Positions 26,537 to 40,680 of a DNA stretch of 64,000 bases are shown here, in pieces. Every line of letters starts with the position of its first letter. Positions within the stretch are counted from its first letter, which is position 1. The DNA comes from Trichoplax sp. H2 (lineage: Eukaryota; Placozoa; Uniplacotomia; Trichoplacea), in NCBI GenBank assembly GCA_003344405.1, contig NOWV01000092.1, positions 124,001 through 188,000 on the forward strand, given 5' to 3'. The position numbers were made by a program, and so were the translations under genes. Under the pieces are notes generated by a model. The model was not told the origin of the DNA. It ran no database searches and worked only from the letters and a program-made list of their open reading frames with translations.

Positions 26537-28383
26537 CGGTAGCGAGATTAATGCTATTACTTTTTAATATACATAAATTAATAATAATAAAAAATAAATG
26601 GATAGCGTGTTCTTACTAAATATTGTACGTGAATGATGATCATAAATTTATAGGTAGCATGTTGCTTCTGAATATAATACGATAATTATATCAAAGGATT
26701 CACCAAATATCTCTCCTATCTTTATAATAGTTATTTTGTTATGATCTATTTTACATAGGGTGAAAGTTTGAATCAACTTTATCACGTTAAATTATACAGT
26801 AGAAACGATTTATTTTTTAATTCATTCTTTTGATTGAGCAACGATTTCATTGATCTTATTTTACATTAATTTAGGACAATAAATGAAAACAGTGAATTTG
26901 TGAAAGTATATAACTCCTTTCAACCGACACATATTAAGCTTAAGTTCTGTTCAGTCAAGGTGATATTTCCTATTCTAAAATAGATAATCTATTTTTACCC
27001 TTTAATCCATTGATTTCATTTTATGAATTTTTACTTGAAATAAATGGTTAAAAGTTTTTCATAGAATAGAATAGCACAGAGTAGATTCCTTATCATTTGA
27101 GTTTGCTGGGACAATATTGTCATTTCGTATTAACAACATAATGATAACATTCTCACGTTCATAATAAAAACAAGAATGTTCAGTTGTGCTGTTGATTGAT
27201 TGGAATGATGATAGACATGGTATCGATTTGACTTTGATGTCATCTATCAATGATAGTTTCATTGTATAGGCTATTGAAATTTAGAATTTGTTTTCAGGAA
27301 GAAATATGACTGGTATTTCCATGGTTTGCTGTCGTCATTCCCTTCTGTAATGTATACTATTTAATTCCGCTAAATGAATTAATCGAATGAATAGAGGATT
27401 GTTATTTGTACCTTGGATACACGTATATCTATATCTGTAGTTTCATTTTGATAAATTAGATTTATCAGTGTTTCACAGATCTCAATTTACATATTTTTTA
27501 ATATCAGTGACAATTTCTATGTCCTTGTATGTTAGAATAAATGAATTTACGCTAAATATTAAACTTTGCTTGATAGAACTCGTCACTTTTATCGTTATTT
27601 ATCATTACAACATTTCTATAGATTTATCAGTAGACCGTATTGTTTAGTAGATGGTGATCTATTTGCCTTTATTATTATTATCTATTCAAGTTATTATTTA
27701 TTTTTACATCATTGGATTATTATCATTAGCATGGTGTTATTGGATCAATTTATATTTAATCGCTTTCTATTCAAACGCATTTATTCGTATCATTCCCCTC
27801 CTCTCTTTCTCTCTGTCGAAAGCTATTTATAAACTATGGTAGCACCTTGATGCAATATTTTAATCTTATCTTTCGATTCCTACCATATGAATTAAAAAAA
27901 CACTTTAAGATTGATCATTCTTCCATTCATGTTGGTTGCGACAACTTCATTTCAATTCCTCTAAGTTTTTTTCAATATTAACTTACCTTTTCATTTCGTC
28001 TTATTCACATCCTTAATTTGTCACGTTCTACTCTAATCCAATGGTGTTCCATTCCATTCTTTTTTAACTTAACCGTAGATTAACGATTCATAACAGCGCC
28101 AAGTTTTTATTAGCAGGGCTGATTTGATTTCATCATTTCCTCATTTAATTTTAAAGTGTTGATGTTGACGTCTCTTTTTAAGAGATTTATCTACCTATTC
28201 TATGTAAAATTGAATTCTTGTTAAGTACATAAAGCTACATACTGGTTGTCATTTGGCTGTTTATCAAGAACGTCGAATCTATACCTTACCAGTTTTAGTC
28301 TATCACAAGAGAAGAATTGAATATTAAAATCACTCTTTCATACCATTTAATCGCGAAAATTGAAAAAAAGACACTGTACCAAA
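26537..28383. other. Intergenic and 5' region of the GPCR
   Basis: No exon was recognised. Frames such as 27566-27832 and 27651-27842 are overlapping hydrophobic stretches without codon or splice support. The last several hundred bases presumably contain the promoter and 5' UTR of the GPCR, but no element can be named. Confidence 0.45.
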
Positions 28384-29403
28384 ATGAATATGAGCAACGG
28401 CTCTTCTGGTGTTAACGGTAGCACAAGTTCACCACCAATACCAGTGCCATCGCCACCGCCTATCCATATACAGTGGCTAGTTATTGGTATTATCACAGGC
28501 ATTACAAATGCAAGCCTACTCCTTTTTATCATATTTAATCGAAAATTACACAGTATAACCAATTTTATTCTATGTAGTAAATTAGTCATTGGATTCTGTT
28601 TTGGTATTATTTACGTTATACCACGGCAAGCAATACCATTTATTAGTAGCGTTGCTATTCTATGCGATTTTATACCACAACTTGGAACTGGATTGATGAT
28701 TAACTTAAATCTACATGTCTGTTTGATTAGCTTTCATCGTTACTTCCTAATTATTAATCCTTTCCGTTACAAGGAGCGTGCCACATCTAGAAACGTCGTT
28801 ATAGTCCTTACTAGCACTTGGTTACTGTCTATTTTTATCGCAGCAATTCCCTTATTCACTTTTCGCCCTATTCATGGTATCCAATGTATTACACTGGGAG
28901 ATATTAATGCCGAAACCGTTTATCTATCTTCTGTATTTATTATACTGTTCCTTGTTCCCTTGGTTGTTTTAGTCGCAACTTATGGTAAAATTTTAGTGAT
29001 TGTCTTGACTCTTCACAAAAATCATGTCTATCCTGCTGGAGATAAATCAGCAAATATCAGTATAAAAACGAATCGTAAAGCGTTAATCCAAGCAGCTGTA
29101 ATGATTGGTATATTTTTTTGTTTATTTGTCCCTTTTGTTGTTGGTGTGATTATCTTTTTCTTTGCGCTAAGAGCTGGCAAAGTTGGTCCACTCGTTCCTG
29201 TACTTACGGCAACTCAATACCCGGCATTCTGCTACCCGGCCTTAAGTCCAATTTTAAATATTCTGTTTATGAGCGATATTCGCGTCGAAGTTGTAAACTT
29301 CGTAAGGGCTAGTTATTCGAATATTTCTGGTGATAATAATAGCTATACGTACGAATCATCACAAGCTCAACGCCGTCGAAAAACTCTAACTTCGAATTTT
29401 TGA
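28384..29403 (+). CDS. Class A (rhodopsin-like) G-protein-coupled receptor, intronless
   Basis: This is a 339-residue single-exon receptor. The start ATG at 28384 is the first in frame; the frame is open eight codons further but without ATG. The N-terminus has three N-x-S sequons (N2, N5, N11) and a Pro-rich stretch. Seven hydrophobic helices follow. TM1 has ITNASLLLF. TM3 ends FHRY (residues 117-120), an E/DRY variant. Cys94 and the loop Cys168 could form the usual disulfide. TM6 has FCLFVPF in place of CWxP. TM7 has SPILN (about 288-292) in place of NPxxY, and TM2 lacks the usual Asp in LCSKLVIGF. The tail is short, Ser/Tyr/Arg-rich. The ligand cannot be predicted. An AATAAA at 29815-29820 is the likely poly(A) signal. 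Placozoan genomes are known to carry many such divergent, often intronless class A receptors. Confidence 0.88.
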   Translation: MNMSNGSSGVNGSTSSPPIPVPSPPPIHIQWLVIGIITGITNASLLLFIIFNRKLHSITNFILCSKLVIGFCFGIIYVIPRQAIPFISSVAILCDFIPQLGTGLMINLNLHVCLISFHRYFLIINPFRYKERATSRNVVIVLTSTWLLSIFIAAIPLFTFRPIHGIQCITLGDINAETVYLSSVFIILFLVPLVVLVATYGKILVIVLTLHKNHVYPAGDKSANISIKTNRKALIQAAVMIGIFFCLFVPFVVGVIIFFFALRAGKVGPLVPVLTATQYPAFCYPALSPILNILFMSDIRVEVVNFVRASYSNISGDNNSYTYESSQAQRRRKTLTSNF

Positions 29404-32400
29404 AAATCCTAATCAAGTTGACTATTAAACTATCATGACTAGTATCAATTGCATTGCTTAAAACAGTTAAAGTATTGATATCGGTATAATAACTATCAAA
29501 TGCTCTTTAAAAACAATGTGAATGTATAGCTAGTGCATTCTGTATGGTACTTCAAAAGTTATCCTCATTTGACGAGCATTTCATTAGAAGTTTATCATGC
29601 CATTTATTAATCATTAGAAGTGTATTAGAGAACTGATTTTTTATTGAAAGAATATTGTAATTTTAATGATTTCAGTATTGAATAGACAACGATGGGATTA
29701 TAGACGATCGTCTCTAGTTGTTGTGTGCTAGTCCATAATAATAATATACTTGCGGTATGGAATGAAAACAAGCATATTTCTTACTTTGCAAAGGAAATGA
29801 TGAAAAAAAATTGAAATAAAAATGTAGCCTTAACGACTGGTGTCATCTTTTGATGATGAAGCCCTCAAAGTATTTCTACATTAAACTATGTTAACTCTTT
29901 TACTAGAGAGTATACGCATGGGTTATAGACCAATTTGCTATAAGATAGGATGAGCGTATCGATCATGAGTGTTTACTGCAATTGTGGTAAAATTGCGGTA
30001 CTTTTTCTGGTAGTAATTTATATATTGTAGCTTATAAAACTGGCAATGCTAGCGGTGATTTAAATATTTCCATAAAAGTAAGAGAATTGTTTATTATACT
30101 TCTTTGCGTATGTAAGGCTATGGTCTTCCACTATTTGTAATCTACGATAAATAATATCCATGATTATTATTATAATAATTCTCGGAAGTTGTTGGCGAAA
30201 CTCATAGTACCAAGAAAATTACTTCAACCTTGAAAATCTTTCAGACAATATACATTTATTAATAAACGGTATATGACCATTCTCTCGTGGTTTTGACTAG
30301 GTATACTTAAAAAGCTATTTTGAAAATAATACGTAACATACTAAGAATAAGATAGCTAGAATCAAGAATTTCTAGGTCTTTAGTACTAACATTGTCATTT
30401 CCTAGCTTAATTGGAAATAAATGGTTTGATATTGATTTACATAAAAAATAATTTCTCATTCTACCGTAAAGTTACAGATATTAACGTAGGTTATCAAATT
30501 ATTACATATACGATCTTGATCATGTTATAAATCTCCGATGTGAACGATTAAATTACAGTATGGTATACCAGTGATGACGTATGGCTACATTACGTTATCT
30601 GTTATTAATTTTAATTTTATGGTATCTTATAACCAATAGCTATCATTTTTCGAAAAATAAACTTCTCTTCCAAGTCAATTTTTAACTTAGAGAAGAATCT
30701 CACTGTTCCCTTAGCGACAGTAATATACGAGTTTATTTATTTGTTGTTCAATATTTACGAACCATCGCGTTTTATCTCGATTATCTGGCTTATACTTATA
30801 CATGTCAGTGATTATGCACTTTGGCTACTATTTCAACGTTGTGAATTGGATGGTCTATATAGCTTTATTTTATACTGTATAATTTCTACTTACTCAGTAT
30901 GGACAGCTTATCTAGTGTAATATCCGCAATTACTGTAAATTGAATACTGAATTTTGCACAATATGTATATAATTTCTTCCTTAGTGAAGAAAGAGTGAAT
31001 ATGAATACCAATTTAGTCTAGCTATCATTTCTTTGTTATCATTATTAATTTCTTTCTAGGCCATCATGCTGTGGATGTATATTGTAGATCTGCACCTATG
31101 TTTATTTAGTGGAATCATTGATTATGATTTGAACAGTACCGCAATAATATCAAATAATTATTTGATTACTTGACTATAGTTCTAAATCAAGTTTAAAGAT
31201 TGTTATTACTCTTTTATCCAATCGAGATGATTCTACTAGGAAGAGGGTAATTACAGTAAGCTAGAATAACCTTGGTTACGTAAAGGATATGGTATAGATG
31301 CGTAATATACGTAGTTCTTCTAATTTGATGTTGAATGATTATAATTTCATGCTATAATAAACAAGTATACCACTATTCAATAATAAATAATTCTGGCGTA
31401 AACTTTGAATAATACAAAAGAAATCAATTTTCTATTAAATAAGGGTAAATACTTCACAAGTATCTTTCTCTTAAAGATTTCATCAACATATGGAATATAA
31501 TATAAAGGATGGAAATTTATCCAATAAATCTATAAACTATTATGTATGGGGTATGTGCGTAAGACAGATCCAAGTTTACTTGCATTAAGCTATTACCTTC
31601 CATATCTCAAATAAACTACTTCCAAAAATACTACATTGGGTCAATTCATAATACTCTAATCACTTGTAAAGTACGGCTAATTTACCAATGCTTATAGAAT
31701 TGATATACCGTATTAATTCTAAATTGTCGAGTAAAAGATAGATCATAGTTATGGCTGTGTTTAGTAAAGGTTCGGCAGATACCAACTTTTGTTGGATATA
31801 CGAGTAAATGTTGCTCAACTATTTTTGGCGTAGATTAATTGTTGCCTGGTTTCTCATTGAATTAAAAAAATTACAATTAGACGACTCATACTTGGCGCAC
31901 CAAATGGATTTTCTATGCTATAATAATTCCTATTAATCATATAATTAGACAAATTCATTAATTCTGGTAGGGATTACTACGGTATAAATGCTTTTGGAGC
32001 CCGTTGTAAAAGGCAAATATGGCTTATTTTTATAAATTAGTTGTTAGGCGAAGCAATGCGTAATCAAATAAATGATTTCAGTAATATTTATGGAATAAAA
32101 ATTCATATCTAGCGAATCTTACTGTATGTAGTAAGATTGGCCTATTCCATAATGACCGAGACTTATTGTACATCATGGTGTTATTGATAGGTTAGATAAG
32201 TGCGATCGTAAACTTAGCTCAGCTCTTTTTATAATTGATCAGGCGAACTACATTAATGAGTGGAAACTGTAGCAAAATACGAATTGTAGGCATTCTTGGC
32301 TGCTAGGGTATGGAATTCATTTTGTCAAGGCAGAGATTTGGCAATACCGAGGCTTATTTGATTATCCCGGCCACGCTCCATTCCATCCAAGGGGTCCATA

Positions 32401-33430
32401 ACTTCGTATGAGGCTTTGATGGTATGTTTTATGTCATTAAAATAGAATTTGTACTCCTCTTGCAATCGAAAGTTACATAGTGCAAGTAGTTTCTACATTG
32501 CTTGTACTTCAGGTCCGGTGAACGTTCTATTTTCTCTTCATTCATAATTACATCAATTATATAATTATTGGGAGAGTAGTGAGTTTCATTTTAGATAGGA
32601 GAGGGAGCGTTTGTTTAGTCCAGGAATATACTAAAAGAGAAAATGATTAGGTGTGGCAGTTGCAATAGTAGTACGGTACTTATTTGGCATATGGTGTTAG
32701 CGTTTTAGACTGCAATAGAATGATCCATAACGGTGGAGAAGAGCTTTATCTTTTACCTTGATGAGACACTAGTAGTTTATGGTTGAGCTCATCATGTGCT
32801 CCGTAAAGTTGCTTGACTAAAAACGAAAGAGAGGGACAGAAAACGGTCATTCGGTATACTAAAAATGTAGGGGATGACTAGTCGTTGATCATCTCAATTG
32901 AAGCGTATGTCCAAAACGATGCCGTACACCACGGCTATTTCTGCATATTGTGCAATGTAATGGTGGCACATTACAACACTGACTCTTGTTATCCTATTTG
33001 CATGCAGGCAAGAAGCAATAAAATTCCCAATCAATGAGATCAATGAAGGGAGTGGTTTGAAATTCTAACATATAATAAATAATTTTATTATTCAATTGAA
33101 AAATATTTCATAGTGTAGTCCTTCATTGAGGTATCATGTTCCTCCAGGCAGCGCTGGCTGGCTCGGCCAACAAACCAAGCCGAAATCGTAAATACAGAAT
33201 GGCAATGCTTGCTTCCCCAATGCGATCCAATACTATTGCTGACATACGAGTCTATTATTATGATTATTTTTAGTCAATGTGATTTAAAGGCAGCGTGAAA
33301 TAAAGAAGACTTTACACCACTACCAATCCCTTTCGTCGCCGAAAGCACGCTGATGTAGTGTACACCCTACAGGTGAATGGGTAATGTTATGACTGGTGTA
33401 GATTCCTTCCTCAGCAGGGTCACTTCATTC
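29404..33430. other. 4-kb AT-rich intergenic region, nothing recognised
   Basis: The interval begins with the 3' UTR of the GPCR. No frame above 60 codons and no recognisable exon was seen on either strand. No repeat array is evident before 33431. Confidence 0.55.
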
Positions 33431-33805
33431 ATTTCTAATACTAGATTTACTGCCAGTACACTACTGCCTTTCCTGGATCAAGAATCAAATAGAGGCAATA
33501 ATTTCTAATACTTGATTTACTGCCAGTACATTACTGCCTTTCCTGGACCGAGAATCAAATAGAGGCAATAATTAATTTCTAATACTTGATTTACTGCCTT
33601 TCCTGGACCGAGAATCAAATAGAGGCAATAATTTCTAATACTTGATTTACTGCCTTTCCTGGACCGAGAATCAAATAGAGACAATAATTTCTAATACTTG
33701 ATTTACTGAACCAAGAATCAAATAGAGGCAGTAATTTCTAATACTTGATTTACTGCCAGTACATTACTGCCTTTCCTGGACTAAGAATCAAATAGAGGCA
33801 ATACT
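33431..33805. repeat. Tandem repeat, six units of ~45-75 bp
   Basis: Units read AATTTCTAATACTTGATTTA, CTGCC, an optional AGTACATTACTGCC, TTTCCTGGACCGAGAATCAA, ATAGAGGCAAT. Copies start at about 33434, 33502, 33576, 33632, 33688 and 33734. Copy length varies by presence or loss of the optional 14-nt block, and the fifth copy has lost the TTTCCTGG segment. Confidence 0.9.
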
Positions 33806-34417
33806 TGTATCTTGGACCAATCATGTGGCCGACTCAACTGCAGTCAATTTAAATGACTAATCACGTCCAATTTGGTATGGGGATATAGTGAACTAACTCT
33901 TCCTTTTACCGTGCAGTATATAGTTCATGTAGGATTCTAACGCGGGCTGGGTCCGTGTAATGCAATTAATCCGGATTGGTTATCCATATTATTGACTGCG
34001 TTAATGTACTGTGTAGTAATTTATTACGACGATTCTTATTTAGCCGGTCACGTATTCAAGGTAATTTACCTCGGCCATTGCCAAGTCTGGTTGCATCTGA
34101 GTCTTGTAGTACACAGTATAAGTACATAGGAAAGTCGTGGCAAATTCCCTCTCAAGCACGTCTATAGACAGTACAGTACATTGCAGTCATGACACTGTCT
34201 TGATAATACCAATACGCAAACATGGCATTGTATACATACTGTAACACATGGGCTTGCACCAGAACTGAATGATACAGGATCATACTGTAATCTACAGTAC
34301 AATGTATTCTAGACTACAGTACTTTGACCCAATTGCTTACGCCATCCAGACTGCTGTACAATCCTCTCTTCTCTGGCTGCGGTTTCTGTACTCGGTAGAT
34401 CGTGCAAAATTGCAAAG

Positions 34418-37400
34418 ATGGCGCTGACTCCGGCACAGTTACTGGACGAATTGATGGGACCCAACAGAAATGCCCTACCCAATGAGGCAAAAAGTGAATT
34501 ACACTGGTCCGACGATAATGTAATGCTATTATAAATGGATATTGATAACGTAATTAGATTGCATTGCAGGGTATACAGTACTTCTATGTACTTGTTAGTA
34601 CACGTTAGTGTGGACTTGGATGACAAGGTTGCGCCAAATGCAACGCTTACTGGATCGCATGCACTCCTCTCCCGACGATGTCGCTATCGATTCTATGTGG
34701 ATTCCATCTATTTTAAATTCGGTTCTAAATACCATACAGTCCAAATGCTATACTGCTGTATATTGAGTAAGACTACATTAGTAAACTTATAAAATGAACC
34801 GTTAGTAGGGAAAAAGACTGCATTACAACTGACAATGCATAATACTGTACTTATTAGGCATAGAAACAAAGACGTATACTTGAGTAGGAGTATGCGAGGG
34901 ATGGTAGGAATTTTTTTTCAAAGGCTGTACTACTGTATCATTATTAAGACAGTATTAGATATGGATCGATTGACTGCAAATGAGGCCGTTGAGAATGGAT
35001 AGTTTTTTAATCTGTTAGAATGCGTAAATATCGTTGAAGATGACAGGACGATATATCAATTCAGAGAGTTTTTGTTCATTGTAATTGCTGTCATTATTAT
35101 TTTTACAAGAGTGTCCGAAATGAATTTGACCCGTACCTCCTAAGAAATTCATGATCCATTCTCAGTTGTTCAATGGTCTAATATCTGTATGACGTTTTTC
35201 TTAATAGGTTTGTAAACGATTTTTATGTGGATTTTGCCCTTCTCAGCTGTTTACCAATACTCGTTCCGATCTAGGTAAGTTATAAAAATTCAGCTTTCTA
35301 GATACAGTTACAACCGTTGCCTAGAGCAAAGTGCTCAGTATCCCCTTACTATATATTTAAAGGTGCAAACACTTGTTTCTTCAAGTTTTCACATATAGTA
35401 TACTGTACTGAAATTCAATTTTTCCCCATTACTGCTACTCTATTAATGTAAACATGTGATATGCTGATATCGTAATCAAACTCCTTTCACGATTTAGTAC
35501 TGTACTGCATGTAGTACAGTACTTGGCTATACTGCACGCGTATTCTTACGATGTCAGAATCTCGTCAAAATTGCAATGGAAGTAAGACTATTTGATCCGA
35601 CTTTTTGAAGCTACAATATTCTATCAGATTTGTACAGCAATTCTTATCCATACTGCAAGTACACGTGCACATTGTCATGATTGGTTGATTATATATATAT
35701 ATTATTATTGTCACCCAATCAGTATGTTATGTCTTATAATTGCTATTAACGTAATTTTGTTGAAGTGCATTAGCCAGAGATAAAGATTTAAATACTGTAT
35801 ATCAGATGATAAATCACACAGTGTTATTGATACTTTCTCTTCCTTCCACTTAATGAAGTGCGTGTACTGTATGACAGTACAGTAATGGGCCAACAACGGA
35901 TAAAGGAGAAATCTAGTATGAGTACCTTTTGAGCATCAGTATTGAAATCTTACTTAAATGTGGTGTAATACCTCATAGATTGCGATACTAATTGCAGCAA
36001 TCTATAATCAGTATTATAACTCTCAGAGTCGATTTCTGTCATTTTCTTGCAGTGAACTACCCGTCCAATAAATCTACACCTTTAATGCCCTAGATGCATT
36101 CTATCGACTACTAGTATTGATAGTTATTTAATATGCTGTTTAGACGCGTCATTGAGCTCCTAATCTTTATTCATATAATTATAGGTCCTTGCGAAAAAAT
36201 TCACGATGAAAATTTACGACAATTGTAAGTGCTGTGACCTTCAGTGAAATCCTCCCGGCTCTGTATTTAAATTTTTTATTTTAAATACTCTCAACGGATA
36301 TTTTGCTTGTAGAAGAGAGCTCTTTTTTAATTTATTAGCTGATAGCGGTTAATTTTCACCAGATATACGCGTATATTTTTAGCTGCATACTCTATCGTGC
36401 AATGGCATACTTTGCAGTTCGTAAGTGATATTAATGGCTGTTTTATTGTATTTCTTGAATAGATATAAGAAAAGTAAAAGAAATGGTAAAATGCAGTATG
36501 AAGAAGACTTTTTGCGCTACTTACAAAGTATTATGGCTGACGTAGAGAGGAGAATCCGTCGTGGTCATCAGCGTCTAAGTTTGAATGCTAAAACGAAAGA
36601 AAATGTAAGTTTAACATAAACTTTCACCGAAAATAATTAAATGCAACGGATTTCGCTTGTTACTGTTAGATGTTACTCTATTAGCTACAGTATATGATAT
36701 TGTACTGTACATAAGATTCCGGATATGTGTTGCTACATCTTGTGGTGTTTACTTATGTAAATGCCTCTATTTTAAAGTTATTATTTACGTCCATTTTTAT
36801 GTATTATTTCGTAGAAGGACATTAGTCAAGAAGATGAAGAAAAGGTTATGGAGATCAGTCGGGACATTAATGCTCTAATACCTCAGGTACGTAAATTGGT
36901 ATATAATTTCTTATCTTATCAGCTTCCAAATAATCCCTAACCAATACATTACGTCTTGAGAAAGTATTTATTCCTCTATTAAGCGTGAAAATCTCACGCT
37001 AGACGTGAATTAACATCAGTGACTATTACATTATATTATTTGATGTAAATACTTATCAAAACTGGTTGCATTGAAAAGAAACTAAACTCAGTGACGAAGA
37101 ATTTTGACCACATCTTAGGTAGAAGAACTCGGTTCTGAAGGTCGCGTTGATGAAGCACAAGCTTTGACAGAACAGATCGACAAATTAAAAGAACAACGGG
37201 AGCGTATTCAAGCGGTAGTGATTTCTATCGTTGTACCTATTTACATTTCTGCCTCTAATATAAAATGTACTACTTGACTAAACGATATCGTTTTCTCCTG
37301 CTTAGCAAGCAAGAACGGATAAATCATGGGTACGAGTAAATTAGTTGGTGTAATTACAAACGGTCGAATAAGTACCGTAGGTCTTTGTTTTAGGTGGATA

Positions 37401-39195
37401 CTAAGTTGAGATTATTTTATTGTCAACGAAATAGATCAAAGATCCAATGTCAAATCAAGATAAGCAAATGGAGGTTTGTGAAACTTGCGGTGCCTTTTTA
37501 ATTGTGGGAGATGCACAGTCTCGTGTTGATGATCACCTAATGGGCAAGCAACATATGGGTTATGCTAAAATTAAGTTAACCATTGAAGAATTATTGGTAA
37601 TTTTTGTGCATCATTTCCTTTTTATGTGTATGTATTGTTGGTGAACTGTTAGTGATTTTCGCGTTGTCACCTATTCTTAAAGGTGACATCAATTTTTAGT
37701 TAAGTAGTTGAAGGAATACGAAACTTTATACACTACCTATGTATGCATTACATCTCTAAATTTATTGATGAGGTACATTACAAGCAATTATTATTTACGC
37801 ACTCTAGATTAAAAAGGATGGTGAAAATGAATCTCGTAGAAATAGAGACATGGATACCCGTGATAGAGATGGCCGTAGAAATCGCGATAACGACAGAGGT
37901 CGAGATCGGGACAGAGATAGAGAACGAGAACGAGATCGAGATCGAGATCAGGATAGAAATCGGGATCGCAAAGATCGACGTGAGAGGTATGATAAAGATA
38001 ACGATCGTCATCGTTCCAGTCGTCATGACGACAGTGATCGCAGAAGAAGAGAGCGTGATGAATATAGTCGTCATAAAGCACGTAGCAGGTGAGTGTAAGT
38101 AAACTTTTTACCAGTTTTGCAGTAGCTCGCTAAGGTGTAACATTAAGTGGCTATCTGGGCTGACAAGAGGGAAAATGAAGAGTAGAGCTTTCAATGATTG
38201 GAGGTGAAGGATTTTGTAAATCATTTATACTCATACACGAAATATAAACAAATTAGTGCACGTTCGCATATAGTATTGTTGGTCAGCGATTGCCTTCTTG
38301 TCATGGCTGGTAATACCAATCTCTACTAAAATGAGCAACAGAAAACAGGTGCATTTATTCCGTATTGTATTTAGGCTAAATATGTGGTGTATTTGCTGCT
38401 GTATTGCAGTAGGCTACGTATTGGTCATGTTTCATGCAACAGAATACGGTAGTTTCCTTTTTGTACTATTTCAATCAGTAGACTAGCGTATTTGAAGAAC
38501 ATTTTGGATCACTCTTTTTGCTGTCGATGGTGTTACTGTCATTAAATTATTTCCATATGACGTCCTAATTAATGTAGCTGCTCTTAGCAGTTTTTCAATA
38601 TGCCTCGTTATTCCGCTTTAAGACATCCGAATAATTGCAGTTCTGAGGTTTCATCTTCTTTGCTGTGTAAATCAATTGATTTTGTGTAGTTATATTTTAC
38701 TTCGTCCGTTACCGTCAGGGTTTCTATAGTTTACCAATAAAAATTAACTTGACGTAGAAAAGCCAATAACATACAGTATCCCTTAAGGGTATAACACATT
38801 GCAAGCTTTTGCGTTATAATGTTATGCAAGATTTATATCTGCGTTGTTATTCAACAGCTAAGTGACTTTGGGCAATATACCCATATTAGTTATTGATTAT
38901 GTACGTCCGCTGTCGTATACAGTGAAGCTTTTCTATCGACTTGTAGTAATGTAGCATGTAGACTTTGTAACTTGAACTACTGTACTGTACATATCTACAT
39001 ACTCGTATCTGGTTAGTTATTCCTATCATTTTCGTATAATCTATAGTTTATGTTCGATAACAGTTTACCCCTTATATGATTTATGCTATCAGGTCAAGAG
39101 AAAGACATGGACGCAGTAGACATGATGAAAGAGACCGTCGTAGGTCACGTTCTCCTCGTCGACGCTCTAGGTCAAATTCTCCGCGTAGTAAATAA
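34418..39195 (+). CDS. LUC7L3: LUC7-like 3 (CROP) pre-mRNA splicing factor
   Basis: Nine exons: 34418-34519, 35208-35274, 36185-36224, 36463-36604, 36815-36886, 37119-37214, 37435-37596, 37808-38088, 39093-39195. The sum is 1065 nt (354 residues) with all phases agreeing. The start MALTPAQLLDELMG matches the family N-terminus. Residues 35-61 carry the first zinc finger (VCKRFLCGFCPSQLF ... CEKIHDENLR). FLRYLQSIMADVERRIRRGH begins the helical linker. The second zinc finger is VCETCGAFLIVGDAQSRVDDHLMGKQH, near residues 182-208. The C-terminus is an RD/RE mixed-charge tract ending in a short RS segment (RRSRSPRRRSRSNSPRSK). LUC7 proteins belong to the U1 snRNP and help choose 5' splice sites. 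The motifs GDAQSRVDDHLMGKQHMGY and LRYLQS place this with LUC7L3 rather than LUC7L/L2. An AATAAA lies at 39694-39699. Confidence 0.95.
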
Positions 39196-40680
39196 AGGTT
39201 GAATTATACAAGATATATTTTCTAGTATATGTCCCTAGCTGTATTAGGTATACGCGTGTATCTATGCTTACGTTGACAAAAAGTTGCTCGGTGTACTCTG
39301 TCTGCTTTTGGTGAAGTCTGCTAACTTTGTGCTAATTTGGCTAATGATTTACAACCTCCCATCTTCTACGTATGTGATCATGCCTTCTTCTTGTGCGTTA
39401 TCTCCTAGGTAATAATATTTAATAACTAGGATACGACACTTGACTTGTTTATCAATTTACCTTACGCGTAAGACATCTCAATTAAGGTGCTGTTGATCAT
39501 TCTTCTGCCGTCGAATTAATGAAGGTATTTGTAGATAAGTACTAGCTTATTCGTGATCTATGCAGCCCACTAGTCTTTGATAGACTTGCAAATATAAAAT
39601 AATGACTGCATGGATTAGTTCAATATATATTGCTTTAAAGTTACAGTAGAGTTGAGACCGTTAACGTATTGTATCCTAGGCAATTTCCTTTGTAATAAAA
39701 ACGTTTATTTTCGAAAATGTTGTATGGCTACAATAAAATTTTAACATTGTAAGCAAAATATGAATGGATACAATCAGCTTACTTTGTTGAGATTTTTTGT
39801 CTAGAAAGTTCCTCAACAAGATTGCATGCTACTATACTCATCATATATGCGTATCGCTACGAAGTCAGCTTATGTACGAATTGTGTGCTGTACTTATCAC
39901 TCACCGGTGATAACTCGTACGCTTACAAACAACCAAATGCGAGATAAAGCCGCACTTGTCTGCGTATAGCTACCGCCAGCTCTACGATGTATTTGGCAAG
40001 TGATGTAGTACAAACCAATAAAAGGCTAAGTTATAAATTAACCAAGTCAACACTACCTAAATTTCAATACAATCACTGCATACTTGTCATGTAAGTGATA
40101 TACTATCTATTGAGTTACGTTTAAATATTGATAACTCAAATTCATTTAGCATAGTTCTATATATCTTAGTTTTACAATATAATAATACATTAGTCAAGAC
40201 ACGTAAAAATTTCATAAACGTTATATTAATCATATGACGTATCTAAAAATTTATCGCATTACAATCTCAAAATAATAGTACGTACTAGGATCAGTTTGTG
40301 ATAATCTCTTTAATTAGTGTAAAGTAAATCCCCCAAAAATAACAAGACTGTCTTTACATGTGTGCAATACAGTATGTTTCGTGCTTATCTCTAAAAATGG
40401 AAAGTGAAACTATGAAATTCGCGATGTCATAGAAATATTATTACTATTGGTTAATTATTAAGTTTGTCAACATGGGATTCGTATACTGTAGAGGAATTGA
40501 AATACTATAATTAAGATTAACTGATAATTCCAGGGATAAGACGCCATGGTATTATTAGCGCCGTAGGAATTGCATTAAATACAGTACAATACGTTAAACA
40601 AGTACTATCAATATTACACAGCTTAGCTTTCTACTGGCACGTGATGACATAATTGTACTGGAAGTAAACCATATTATAGA
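39196..40680. other. Tail-to-tail intergenic region between LUC7L3 and ANKRD40
   Basis: It contains the 3' UTRs of both convergent genes. No exon, RNA gene or repeat array was recognised. Single GTACTGTAC-like words occur, for example near 38981. Confidence 0.5.

Noticed and set aside
27566-27842. Two overlapping hydrophobic frames upstream of the GPCR
   Set aside because: Two frames at once over the same T-rich DNA is a composition effect, not a membrane protein.
37743-38102. Several frames on both strands rich in E/I/T or S/I over the LUC7L3 charged exon
   Set aside because: Shadows of the CGAGAT/CGGGAT coding repeats; only the RD frame joins in phase.
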